Origin: Bigelowiella natans CCMP2755
Lineage: Eukaryota > Cercozoa > Chlorarachniophyceae
Length of the DNA stretch: 64,000 nucleotides
Reading direction: 5' to 3'
Assembly (NCBI GenBank): GCA_000320545.1
Contig: ADNK01001328.1
Location: 1-64,000 of the forward strand
Positions 1 to 12,814 of this stretch are shown piece after piece. A program made the translations under genes and the position numbers. Position 1 is the first letter of the stretch. The number at the start of each line of letters is the position of its first letter. The notes beneath the pieces are model-generated. The model was not told the DNA's origin. It was given only the letters and a program-made list of their open reading frames with translations, and ran no database searches.

Positions 1-530
1 TATGAAGTGGTGATGACGATGATGACGATGATGCTATTGGTAAAATACGACTTTAGCCTTCGTTTTTTTCATGGTATATGGGCCATCAATGATTCATCTG
101 GCATGGTGATGTACATGTCTTTAAGCTTCTTAGGATTGTACAACATTATATATTATAATTTATACTTACCACTGGTGCCATGTGGGTCGAAGTCTTATAC
201 TCTCTGCATGCGAAAATGTATATGTTAATGCTTGTTAGCAGAACGCCACACAGAGCAGCTGTGTGGGTGTGTTGAACGACGACAACCTTGAATGTTCTCC
301 CCATCATAGCGCACGGCAGTTACATTTCCCATGGCATTGATGGCCCCGCTTGGCACCTTAACATAGTTGATCGTATGACGATAATAATAGTAAATCATTT
401 AGAAGATTTCCGCTGGGAGGATAAGGGCATTGGGTGTTGGTGATACTCTCACAATGCAGATATGTTAGATGATTCCGGAACTAATTCATTCATTACCGCT
501 ATCAATTTCATCATCTACTTCATCTTCATT

Positions 531-568
<38 letters not shown>

Positions 569-742
569 TCTCATAGCAAAATGGGTAAATATTTCATTAT
601 GTGTTTAGCGGACCGCTTGGTAGTCGTCTACTTCGGAACAGCTGCATGCTCGCATCTGTATGTGTGGGAGGGGGAGAATTAGGGCTCACTATCATACGAT
701 CTTTTTAATTTTACCCTACTGTATTATTATTATTATTATTAT

Positions 743-780
<38 letters not shown>

Positions 781-1300
781 TTGCTGCAGAGATCGGGGCT
801 GTTGGAGGGGAAGATAGGGGGCATCACAACGAATAATTCGTGATATCCGGTATGTGTAGTGTGGTTGGTGTAACGCTCTTGCGTATGTTCATTGTAAATG
901 GTACATACCTCACGGATGTAGCAGAGAACAAAGGCAAAAAGTGCATAAACCACACAGACAGAAGTTGAAATAATTGCGACCCCTGCGAGCACAAGTGTTA
1001 AGTATTGATCAAAACATTTCGGGCGCATTTAGCCACCATACATAGTATGGATGCTTTGTATATGTTGGTGGGTTTGCTGAGCCTCACCGCACTGAGAGAG
1101 AAGGCCTGTGGCGATCGTCCAAGAGTTACAAATCATATCTGGTTTGGCTCCTCCAGGGTGGGGCTGGCAGACGAGTTCAGTGGTACAGAAGTAAATCTTC
1201 TGATGGTCATGTCGCAAGGTCGTAATCATCTTTGTTTTGCGAGTTTTGTGTTTCTAATGTTCATGTCGCAAGGTGGCAATCTACTGTGTTTTGCGGGTTT
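1..1300. other. No confident gene; microsatellites
   Basis: I see no exon here that I can assign to a family. The stretch holds a TCA/ATC microsatellite at about 529-568 and a TTA tract running into a CTA tract at about 719-782. Short open frames on both strands are mostly products of these repeats. It may contain 5' exons of the coiled-coil gene that ends at 2246, or intron sequence of a gene entering from the left edge. Confidence 0.5.
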
Positions 1301-1323
1301 TTGTGTTTTCCTAGACTCTACGA

Positions 1324-2246
1324 ACAACATGGTACCTATTTGAAGCTACGGCAACGAGAAGAGGAGAGAAGAAAAAAGGAGCACAATGATGTTTCCTCAG
1401 CAGCGGAAAGTAGCAAAGCGACAATAAATTATGGAGTATTACAGGATGAAATCGAGGCGATTTCTTCCAGAAGCAGAGCAGCAGCATGAATGTATGTGAA
1501 TAAATGAGAATGACTTCGATGACAATGGTGTACCACGATGAGAGCACACACCGTCCACAATGCAACGGGAACAAGAGGGAACAAATGAAGATGATCACGG
1601 ATTCTAACTCCCACTCTCTTACTAAAACACTAAACACTACTCGGGACTTCGCCCTGCGCCTTGATGACGATCTTAAAAAGCTTGAGACTAATCTGCAGCG
1701 GCTGGAAGACATCGAAGAGGAAGAATCCAAGCGGCTTAAGATCCTCGAGGAAAAGATGGCGACTCTCATCGAAGAAAATCAGGTGAGCAAGCATTGACTG
1801 TTTTGAAAGAAGAGTAGTTTTTCTATGCTTATGGTTACAGCTTTCATCTAAAGTCTTCGGCCCCTCTCTCTTTCCGTCGCGCCTCCTTTGACTACACAAC
1901 GTTTGTTCGTTAGATGCTGGAACAGGAAGACCTGCGATTTCGAAGCATAGTGAACCATTTCAGAGAGGTAGCAGTCTCAAAGATCAAGAATCACCGAGAG
2001 ATTAATGGGTCATGCTTCGGACCAGATCTTGCTAACGTGAAGAAGGTGAAATGTCAGCACGTCTACTCGGAACAACTTACTGTGCAACCTGTGGCAGTGG
2101 TGGTGAATGTAGGAGAGGTCTTCCGAACTGAGATTCTTCCCAGTAAAAATGAACGAGTTTCCATTCTAAATTTCATTTTGAGGCAAATCTGGATTGACAT
2201 AGGCATCATTGACGCACAAATTACTTACTACTCTCCTGATTCCTGA
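1324..2246 (+). CDS. 3' part of an unrecognised coiled-coil protein
   Basis: Candidate exons lie at about 1324-1489, 1630-1785 and 1914-2246. The middle one encodes a charged heptad-like stretch (DDDLKKLETNLQRLEDIEEE and following) that looks like a coiled coil. It runs to a good donor (CAG|GTGAGC near 1782). The last exon starts after an acceptor at about 1913 with MLEQEDLRFRSIV and ends in a compact hydrophobic segment (ILNFILRQIWIDIG) before a TGA. I do not recognise the family. The gene lies upstream of the Dicer-like gene on the same strand, and the stop at 2246 argues that it is a separate gene. Its 5' end is not resolved. Confidence 0.4.
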
Positions 2247-2727
2247 CAACATTCTTCGTATCTATGATGAACATGATGTCGTAGGTGGTTAAGTTACCAC
2301 ACATGTCTCGATGGAACGTCCATTTGCTCGTCGTTTGGTTGCAACAGGTGTTTGAAAGATCGTCAATGAGAAATAGAAGCCCTCGTTCTTTGAGGAAATA
2401 TAGAGTCTGAATTCTTCCTCCTCATCTAGCACTACCCATAACGTGTTATCACTATCCCAGATGGAAGAATACAGTACCGAACTTACCAGAAGAATTCTTG
2501 AGAGGTGTAGCTCAGTGATGCAAAATACAGCTTCTTTATGTCTTTCTTTCTTTCTTTCTTTCTTGTTGCTGTTGAAACAGAGGCTAAGCAGTCTGTTTCG
2601 TTATTATTGTTATTTTTATTATTATTATTATTACTACTACTACTATTGTTACTATCTTTGTTATTTGTGTGCTACTACTACTACAACTACTGCTACTACT
2701 TTCGCTACTGCTACAGTTCCATATCAG

Positions 2728-3408
2728 GACAAAAGCTACTTAGCATTGTATCGTGCGGTGATCAGAGTCATTGCATCAATAATCTCGTGGAAAATCTGAA
2801 ATGCACAAGGTAATGAGGTTTATAACTTCACTATGTGTTTACTCTTTCTGTTGCATGGTCGGCAAGTAAGTAAGTTAACATGAAATATATGCTCAAAGTA
2901 TTTAATAGCAGTGTGTAGGTTTTTCACAGAGCAAAGCCACAAATGCTGTCGATACTCAATACCTCCATTTGCCTCTTTCTTGGTCACATCAGAGAACAAG
3001 CAGTTTTTGTCAAAAAAAAGGTTTTGGAGTATCTCTGCGGAGATGATGTCAATCGTCCGCAAGCCACAAGACGACCTGAGTAAGTTTTGAAGTATATTTA
3101 TAAAAATTTGCACATACATAAACACACAGTTCCACATAAATCCTCATCCGGGTGTTATGGATTTATTCATATCATTAATTATTGTGTGTATGCTTGCCAT
3201 TAAGGGTATAATAATGCACATGACACATGCAAACATATCCACTGCTACCTCGCTTATTAGTCTGTCACTCTCCCACCACTCACTCGTCGAAACATACCCC
3301 AATACTGCTCATAAGCATTAAATACATACCACCAGGTTTTTTTATTACATTTCGCTACTTTTTAGGTTTTCTCATCGACGAAGTGTTTATCTTTTTATCA
3401 TCATCATT

Positions 3409-3440
<32 letters not shown>

Positions 3441-4377
3441 TATCATCATGGCCGTTATCCTCCTTCACTTCCTCCTTTTTCTTTTTTCAGGTGGTATATT
3501 GAGATCGACGAGGAATCCGTACTGAGCGTCGTTGGAAATGTGGCAGTTGATACGCTATCGTTCAACACAAGTAATCTAGATCAGGCAATCCAGCAGCAGC
3601 AGCAGCAGCAGCAACAACAACAACAAAAGCAGCAGCAACTCCGTAAAACAATGGCAACAACAGATGATAAGCAGCGAAATGAAGAACATCAAGCAGCTGC
3701 CAGCACCAGTATCGTCACACAAACGAGGATGAATGCGAAGGAAGAGTATGTCCGTAGCCGTCTTCCGAATGCGTATTGGCTGTACGCAATCGAAGTGATG
3801 ATGACGGTGATACCTCCTTCAAGCATCACAAACACCACAAATATCTGTGATAGCATTAAGAAGACTGATAGGGAGGGAAATAGAGTAGCAACAACAACAA
3901 CAACAATAATAACAACAACAACAACCACGAAGCTGAGAGTACAACTATCATCACAGCATCAGCAAAAAGAGGAGGAGGATGGTGAAAAGGTGGACAAAGA
4001 AGTGTGTAAAGAACCGTGCAGGTGTTATTAGAGATGTTTATTTTCCTATACCAACTATAACCCATTGGGTTTATAAACTAGTACATCGATAATGTGTTGA
4101 ATTAGATCATTATAGATGAGAAAGTATCATCGATGGTGACATGTCCAGCTCCTGTCATTGCTACTAATTCCATCAATTGTTTGCCCCCCTCCTTATTTTG
4201 GTTTTGATCAGCTATCACACACACACACATACACACACACACACACACACACAAACACTTACTTGATAGATGGGGGATATTAGTGGAGTCTAAGCTGCCA
4301 GTTGACCAATTCCCACCGATACGAGTCTTCCTGAAGGATCAAATACAGGTACTAGTGCGTGCCCTATAGTAGTAGTG

Positions 4378-4414
<37 letters not shown>

Positions 4415-5558
4415 TAGACAAGCTTGAATTTACTATTGGCATTCTTTGGTAGGCCTCCTACGCACGTTTTGTGTACATAGGGCCAATCGTTTTGGATTCT
4501 TCTCCCTACCCAGATCACAATGATGACAACGATGATGACGATGATGATGATGAAGATGATGATGGAGATGATGATGGAGAGATCAGAAAGGACACCAAAC
4601 AAATAGAGTATCATTCTGACGACGCAAGCATAAATGATGATGATGATGATAATGAGGAGCATAGTGCATTCCATTCGTCCTCCCAGAGGATCATCATTCG
4701 GAAGAATTTGATACTTTTGAATCATCATCATAATCTTCTGCGTCTCGTCACGGAGTGTAAGGAATTGGTACTTTGTTAGTAGCGATGAGCAACGATAGCA
4801 AATGATAAATAGATAGATAGGTGGATCAATTTCTGATAATGATGATGATGATGTGTGTGTGATGATAGATGTAATAGTAGCGTATACTTGTCCAGGTGTA
4901 TTTGGGAAATAACAATGTAGTAAGTTGCTTATTCTGATCCTGCCCCCCCTCCCTTCTTCTTCTTCTTCTTCTTCTTCTTCTTCTTCTTCTTCTTCTTCTC
5001 CAAAATGGTGTTTTTACAGCCACAGGTGGTTGCACAATCAAGCAGTGCTTCTCCCTCCTTCTCATCAACAAATAATCACGGCATTCGTGATCGTCATTGG
5101 TCTCCTCCTCTTCCACATCATCATCATCATCACCATCATCGTTTGGAGTACCTTGTGGTGCCTCTACGGAGTATTCCCTCCTCTTCATCCTCTTTTACTG
5201 ATGCAGAAGGAGGCGGAAATAGTGGAGAAATGATCAACGAGAAGTTAGCACCACGTGGGTATGGCATCGACTGGAAAAGGGCTAAAATTCCTTACGATGG
5301 CACTGGCGGGTAAGAAATGGTGGAAAGAATAATATATAGTGGAAAATATATTATTATCTCGGATAGAAACTGCATTAATAACAGATCACTCATAGAATAA
5401 ATTGTTTTAAAATGCACACTTGCTCTTCTATAAATCAAACATGTGAATGTACACGTGACACGTACACACATGTGGACATACAAACACATAATATTACAAA
5501 TTTGAAAATTATTATTACTCACACAAACGATTAGGCCCCCACATCGTCCTCATCGTCG

Positions 5559-5596
<38 letters not shown>

Positions 5597-6037
5597 TTGC
5601 CCTTAAATCATCATCTTTCAATCAGAGATCCTGCCGATTTGAAGCTGCTGCGTGAGTCACCTTCACAGTATATTCTCTTACGAAATGGAAAGTCGTATCT
5701 CTGTGCTGGTGTACCTGGACATATACGTGGAGGCTCGTACATCCCGTTGAAGAAGAAGAAGGAAAACTACTGCAGGGGAGAAACGTTCCAGCAGTACTAC
5801 TTCAGAAAGGTAAATCATATTTAGTGGCGACGAGGAGGAATATAATACTATGGGAGAGAAACTGCACCTTATTATTCTTCTTCTTCTTCTTCTTCTTCTT
5901 CTCATTATTCTTCTTGAATTGCCTCCTCCGTATCATCATCATTAGTATAAATTGCGGATCCAACATGATGAGCCACTTGTAGAAGTTTATCCGCTTTTTA
6001 AGCCAAAAAGGTGGAGAAGAGGATAGGCGTAGCAGCG

Positions 6038-6077
<40 letters not shown>

Positions 6078-6572
6078 AAGAAGAAGAAGAAGAAGAAACT
6101 TAGGTTGAGCAACGTACGTCTTCTCATCATACAAGCAAACACACACACACATACACACACATCACTAACTTAGGTCGGCGCTACGTCCCTATGTATCTGC
6201 TGAAGGCTATGTCAATCAATTCGTTCCTGTGCAGCAGCTACGAGTGTATCACACTGATTTTAGGAGGGTTGGAAGGCTTGTTTCCATATTGTATCGATTA
6301 GACAACTTGATGGTCGCACATAATCTTGCCATGCAGATAGGGCTGCCAAGGACAAGCAACGTAATGTCTCGTCTTGTCTCAACCTTTCGTCATCATCATC
6401 AGCACCAGCAGCTGCATCAGCAGTGTCATTGTTGTTATTGTTGACATGTGTCGCTTTCTGACCGGCACCAATATCATGCAACACGCATATTTTTGTTGTA
6501 ACTCAGCTTGATCTAATCCGCCAGGCCCTCACCCACAAGTAGTATTATAGGATATTTTAGTAGTGGCGGTAC

Positions 6573-6607
<35 letters not shown>

Positions 6608-7083
6608 GTATGGTAATGTTGCCACGGGATAGAGATGATGCTTGGAATTATTACTTTGCTGTTTGTGGGAAGTTGAGTTATCAGCGGTAGGAACTACAAA
6701 GGAGAGAAACTAAGTGAGAAGGAAGAGAAATCCGTCAGGAAGAAGAAGAAGAAGAAGAAGAAGAAGAAGAAGAAGGAGGGGTATGGAAGGGTGTTGATAG
6801 GATATGGGCCTTAATCATATACTACTACCACTTGCACCCCTTCTCCTCCTCCTCCTCCTCCTACTGCTACTGCTACTACTACTACTACTGCTACTACACA
6901 CTTTAGGGCTGCTGATGAACAAGAGAACTATGAACGTCTAGAGCTATTAGGCGATGCTTTACTAAAGGTGACTATTGCTTATCGTCATTATTCTCATAAT
7001 CATCAATAATAAATAATAACAATCTTGCTTCTACGTCAGTTTAATATCTCTCTACGGCTGCTAGACACCAAGCTAGAGTCTTT

Positions 7084-7115
<32 letters not shown>

Positions 7116-7209
7116 TGTCGTCGCCCTCTCCCTCTGCTTGTATTTTCTCATCGTACTCTCACCACCATGATCAAATTCTCTCGTCATTCTCGTGTTCAGT
7201 ATCCCCATT

Positions 7210-7241
<32 letters not shown>

Positions 7242-7664
7242 TCTTATCATTGGAGGGTCTAAGAGCGAATTTGGAGTCAAACGAAGCTTTCTGCAACGTT
7301 GCGCTGCAATACAATTTGCACAAGTCAGAAGAGGAAGAGGAGGATGATAGATGATGATAACAAAAAAGGAAGAAGGGAGAGAGGGGGAGAGAGGGGGAGA
7401 AAGAAGAATTATTGTATAATCTCCAACACTCCTGTTTTGATGGGTTCTTTTAAAAGGTATTCATGAATGAATGTATATAGTCTGACAATATTTCTCACTA
7501 AAAAATAGTGTGATAGTACTTCAACGAAGTTTTCGCATGATCTCGATATATTCTTGTTTTCTTCCTTTCCACATTCTGCTGCATTGACTAGAAGAGTTCT
7601 ACATCTCCTTCTCCTCCTCTTCATCTTTGCTGCTTTACTGACTTCCTTGCTCTATGGGTTGCAT

Positions 7665-7701
<37 letters not shown>

Positions 7702-9602
7702 TTTACCACCTTTAGGTATGCCATATACAAGCCGTTTCAACCGCATTACTATTGCTTGCCGCATTTTATCCCACACGATTCTAGCAATGCTGCTGCTAAT
7801 CACAAGATGCCAGAGAAGCTTCCCCCTGATATTGTGGAGTCTATTACAGTTAATGAAGTTTATATATTGTCCTATGTGTGCTTTTGTGTGTGTGTCTCTC
7901 TCCCCCCCCCCTCTCTCGGTGTCTGTGCCTCTGTGTGCATGAGAAGGAAACGGAAAGAAAATAGAAGGGAGACATCAACCTTTCCGACATTTCGTACTCC
8001 CTAATATATACTAATATATACTGCGTCTTATTTGTCTAACACTTCTCTCTCTCCCTCTCTCCCTCCCTCCCATATTTCTGCTGCTGATGATCATGCATAC
8101 TGGTGTTGGTAGGGGGCATGCTTTATAGAAAAGGACTATTTCTACGCCTTATCATTTCTACGGTATCTGAATATGCCTATAGCCAGATGCTGCCTCACAT
8201 TCAACTGTGAGTCAATATACTCAGCAATTCTCTCAAAAGAAGGAGTAGCTACGAGTAATCAAGGTGAAAAATGGGAAAAGGATGGAGAAAGGAAGGTGGC
8301 ACATCCTTCTAGAAGCAGTGAATGGAAACTACAAGAAAGAGAACTGGGCTATGAATTTCTCAATCCAACGCTACTAGGTATTGCGCTGCGGCTGAGGGGG
8401 AAAGCAGTAAATGTTAAGATCAAAGAAGAGGAAGAAGATGATAGGGAGGAAGAGGAAAGTAACGAAGAAGAAAGCGAGGATGAAGAGATCTTGCAAGAGG
8501 TTACCATTCATTCATTCATTCATTCACATGCATTTTCCAAATTTATGCAGGTATACTACCAAACAAATATGATAAGATGATGAAGTACGACTTCCTTATT
8601 TACATATTATGTTTTTGTTGTCATAGTCCACTCTTCCTACACAATTCTTGCAATGGTTTCCACGTTGTTGTTGTTGTTGTGTTGATGATGATGATAATGA
8701 TGATGGTGTTATTATCGTCATCTTAGGACGACGGTAGCTCACCACTGCCATCTGCGGAAGACTTGTGGTTCCTCGGTGACACGGTTGTTTGATCATGCAT
8801 TACTGCTGCATGTATACCCCGCATGGAAGAAAAAGAGTTGTTGTTGTTGTTGTTGTTGTAGTTGCTAGTTGCTAGTTGCTAGTTACTAAGATGATTCGAT
8901 AAAACATATCTGGTTTGTCAAAATCAAAAAGGCACCGCGTTAGATGTAATCATTACAGATTCTTACAATCATTTCGCCTTCTCCTCATAGAATCTTTGTC
9001 TGCGTCTCCCCATACACTTCTTCTTTCCTCGTTTACCCCATCTATCTATCAAGATTGTCCGGTTGGCAATGTTAGCATACTTTCACCGTGCATACCCCTA
9101 TCTGGAAGAAAATCAGATAAATGAGAAGCTGAAGGACAATTTACATATATCAAGATTGATGGATTGGTTCTTTACCTCTAGTCTCACCTCACACTTCTTT
9201 TTCGAGGTGAACCACAAACAGCAGCAGCGACGTAGTAAACAGCAGCAGCAGCAACAACAACAACAACTGGGTCATCATTCTCGACGTTATCGTCATACGA
9301 AGCTTCTCCTAGAGCTTTGTAGAATATGGAAGAAGGGTAAGCAACAAGCAGAGGAAAAGTCAGTAAGGAGAAACAACGACAACGACATTTGCCAATACTA
9401 CTATATGAAATATATGGAAGAACAACTCGTAGGGACTAACTACTTTAAAGAGGCAACAAATATAATCAAAGGATGCTTCAAGAGCATCATTGCAGCCGTT
9501 TTCCTTGATAGCAATCGCAACTTTATAACAGCGTGCAGGGTATATGCCAAGCTCACTAAATCTTCTCATATTACCATAAATTCTTGTGAAAATGAAAATT
9601 AA
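2728..9602 (+). CDS. Dicer-like ribonuclease III (platform-PAZ-RNase IIIa-RNase IIIb)
   Basis: Cleaves double-stranded RNA into small RNAs. Phase-compatible exons are 2728-2809, 3491-4021, 4270-4348, 4453-4767, 4895-4915, 5020-5309, 5626-5809, 5946-6010, 6174-6360, 6507-6538, 6907-6967, 7040-7323, 7716-7857, 8113-8499, 8727-8783 and 9054-9602, about 1,090 residues. A platform-like segment (WGILVESKLP) and LEYLVVPLR lead into PAZ (NGKSYLCAGV, ETFQQYYFRK, YKLRIQHDEPLVEV). The Dicer-type helix LVSILYRLDNLMVAHNL follows. RNase IIIa has NYERLELLGDALL and PPDIVES, so its acidic ligands are intact. RNase IIIb has EDLWFLGDT and KGCFKSIIAAVFLDS, so several catalytic residues are changed. No helicase motifs and no C-terminal dsRBD are seen. 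Gln, Asp and Ser runs are encoded by microsatellites. The 5' end is unresolved; further N-terminal exons may lie at about 2440-2540. Confidence 0.85.
4216..4252. repeat. (CA)n microsatellite in a Dicer intron
   Basis: An interrupted CA run sits about 20 bases before the predicted acceptor at 4269 and takes the place of the usual polypyrimidine tract. Confidence 0.9.
6571..6605. repeat. (AT)n microsatellite in a Dicer intron
   Basis: A perfect AT run in the intron between the exons that encode the ALTH segment and the catalytic signature of RNase IIIa. A GAA run (6738-6774) and CTC/CTA runs (6843-6897) fill the rest of the same intron. Confidence 0.9.
7081..7242 (+). repeat. Coding TCA repeats: poly-Ser insert in RNase IIIa
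   Basis: Two TCA tracts (about 7083-7112 and 7208-7240) are read in frame as serine runs inside the Dicer exon 7040-7323. They separate LGDALLKFNISLRLLDTK from EGLRANLESNEAFCNVAL, which are normally close together in RNase III. They therefore encode a large Ser-rich loop, unless part of the tract is an unrecognised intron. Confidence 0.65.
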
Positions 9603-10533
9603 TTTTTCGGATGACAAGATAGCATGTTTTGATCAGTTTTTGAAGAAAATCATCGAGAGGCGAGGGCTTAGTACATCGTCACTACTGTGAGCTGCACAAT
9701 CGTTTTTTGTCCCTTAAAATCACGATGTGCATGTAATGATGACAAAATTGTCATGGCTGCTAATTGTGGTGGTATGCCATGCTAGCATGCTAGCATGTGC
9801 TGACATCCAATTGTCCCCGCACAAGTGCACAGCATTGGCCATGCTAGCATGATGTGCGAAGCGATGCTGTAGCGAGCTGCGAGTGAAAAAAATGGTGCCT
9901 CCAATCTAGCAATGCACACTAACTGCTAAATGCAGCTCTAGAGCTGGACATCTAGATTTGTCTGGACATCGATCTGCAACTGACCATTGGTCCTTCTTGC
10001 ATTCATGCATTCTAGCATTGCTAGATGCTGCGTGACCCAGCCGGTGCTAGCTAGCTAGCTAGAGTGCGACAGCAACTCGTTCTAGTCGTTGTATGCACAT
10101 GCTTTCACATCGCATGTCACGTTCTAGCGTTGTCTACAATTGTGATGTTTACTAGCTCTCTGTAGTGCACTCTAGCAATCTAGCAATGTATGTGTGCTTG
10201 ACCCTAACTAGCTAATTCTATATCGCCACATTGTATGCACATGCAGGTACACAAACTAGATCTGAACGCAACATTTCTTTAACATTAGGCATGGTATTGC
10301 AAAACCCATGCTTATCCGCCTTGATATAATTAGAAGGAAGTCGTCAGCGTCAACATATAATAAGCGCACTGCTGTTTTGCTAGTCTAGAGATGAGAAAGA
10401 GGCGATTGTATCGAGACCGGCTACAAACGGCAAACACGTTTAAAAATGAATGAGTAAGGCCTAGGTATCTTTGCCCGAAGAAGGCTGCTATGGCCAACTA
10501 CTCTGAAACAATAGATATCGGTTTTGCTACTAA
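9603..10533. other. Convergent intergenic island rich in CTAG/GCATGC palindromes
   Basis: Lies between the 3' ends of the Dicer-like (+) and RhoGAP (-) genes. From about 9760 to 10260 there are no microsatellites. The sequence is dense in short palindromic words, for example CATGCTAGCATGCTAGCATG near 9779 and GCTAGCTAGCTAGCTAG near 10046. No open frame of note is seen. Confidence 0.75.
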
Positions 10534-11042
10534 TTACTGTTTTTTTTTACCGTCTGCACCCCAACCCCATCCTGCTGCCTTTTCCGTCAATGATATAATT
10601 ACGTTATCAGAGCTATTTATTGCGACATAATGACGATGCGGTGATGATGACGATGACGATAATGATGCCAGATTGATAATGATTGTCCATGGTGTTTTTC
10701 CCAAATAACACACAATCAAGAAGCAGCAACAACACAACACAGAGAGAGATTTACTCAGTTATTGCTTTCTTCCGTTTCCCATCTTAGGAGTGTGAAATAA
10801 TATCGACGCTGCTAAATATGTGTGATTCCATACGCTGGTTCTCTAATTTATTTACCTCCCTTGCCATAACATGTCACCTTCGAATGCAACGACTTTGTAC
10901 TTGCGAGCTCTCTGCAAAGATAACACCATAGCAAACTATAATGATGACGATGATTATGAGCAATGATTTTGTTATTGAATGATGATGATGATAATGAATA
11001 GGATATAGCAGCAAAGATAGACAGAACATACAGGTGACCACA

Positions 11043-11081
<39 letters not shown>

Positions 11082-12774
11082 CCACCTTGAGGATTCCAAC
11101 AAGAGTATCGCTTATGTCCTGATAAGCGACGAACAACGTGCCAAATCTGACAACACACGCACATGTAACGTCATCATACGCGTGCGAAAGAAATCACCAT
11201 TCTAGTCGTCATTCAATCAAAATGACACCGCAACAACAACAACGACAACAACAACAACGAAGGATCACGATGTATGGAGCCATTATGGCACCTTATCTCG
11301 TGTAAGCCGCCTTGAGAACTTGCTGCCTTTGCACCAATGCGTCTAATCACACCGAGAAGGACCTGGAGGTGTGGATGCATACATGATAATGATGATGATG
11401 ATGATAATGATGATAACGATGGATGTTGATTATAATTAATAGATGATAATATCCGTTTTTCCATACGTTCCTTTAGCTTACTACAAGCTTTATCATCATA
11501 ATAAAAATGGAAGTGGTAGGAGTAGTAGTACCCCAACTTGCTCCTTGACCCATTCAGTCGCCCTCTTTGCACGTGCCGCACTACGAATCAGATCAGCCAC
11601 CATCAAGAATGATGATATCCATGCATTTATCGTTGGGGTGTTTGTTTTAAAGAAGAAGAAGAAGAAGAAGAAGAAGAAGAAGAAGAGGCAATCAACCACT
11701 TATTCAATAAAACAAAACAATGTTGTCGATAAGGAGGAGGGGGGTAGGAGTAAAGGGAAGAAGCAATAAAGAAAAATATAAATGGAGAAAACTCATATAA
11801 CAAATAAATAAGTATTGATAGCAATAGAGAAGAATATATATGGAGAAAACTCATACAACAAATAAATAAGGATTGATAGTTCCTTCTCCTCCGTGCTTGT
11901 CTTCTTCATCATGTCCTTCTTTTGTTGACTCTTAACCCCCCCCCCCCCCCCACCCCCCCCCCCTCCTCACCTCTTGCTTCCTTCTGGTGCCTGTCCATAA
12001 CCTTATTAGTGAGTTAATCACCAATAATAGCAATAAGAGAACAACAGTGATGATGATGATCTTAGAGGAGGAGGTGGTGGAGGAGGAGGAGGGGGAAGAG
12101 TGCTGGAATTCTTTCAGAACGAAATAAGACATACATTGCCACACACACACACATACTCACGTATACAAAAAGGGGGGGAGGGGGGGGAGGGGAAAGATTC
12201 TGATCAATCTCACGTAGGAAGCAGCAGCACGCAGAGTCAAGCAATCAATGGTAGGATGATGCATTTTCACAAAGATCACATCCAAACAATTTATGGTAAG
12301 ACGCATTTCCACAGATATATCACATCCCCCTCTTCAATATCTGTCGCCTCCTTTCTCCTTCCATACCTTTAGCCCCTTTCTTGAGTCCCTTCGATGCCTG
12401 TTGGTAAGAGGGGGGGGGGGGGTAATGGTGTGCATATGTGAAATATGATGATGATGATGATAATGATGATGATGATTTTGTCTAATAAGATATTGAAAAG
12501 ACCAAAAGAATCAACGCACAAATATTTGCAACGACATTTCGTTATCGTCCGTGGTTTTGATCCATGATGTTGTGCCTCCACCATTATCATCATCATCATT
12601 ATTCTCGTGGCTGAATACATGCTAGTAGAAGTAGTAGTAGTACCGAAGCATCGTAGTGTTTCGAGAACACATTCCTTTTTGCTGAGGCGTTGGCGTCGGC
12701 CGCCTACACGTGTACAAAGTTGAGAGTCGATAATTGAATAACAACGAAGAGGAAGAAGAAGAAAGCCCATCAAA

Positions 12775-12814
<40 letters not shown>

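Noticed and set aside
529-568. Regular short repeats as a possible CRISPR array
   Set aside because: All such arrays in the window are uninterrupted 2-3-base microsatellites with no spacers, and the genome is eukaryotic.
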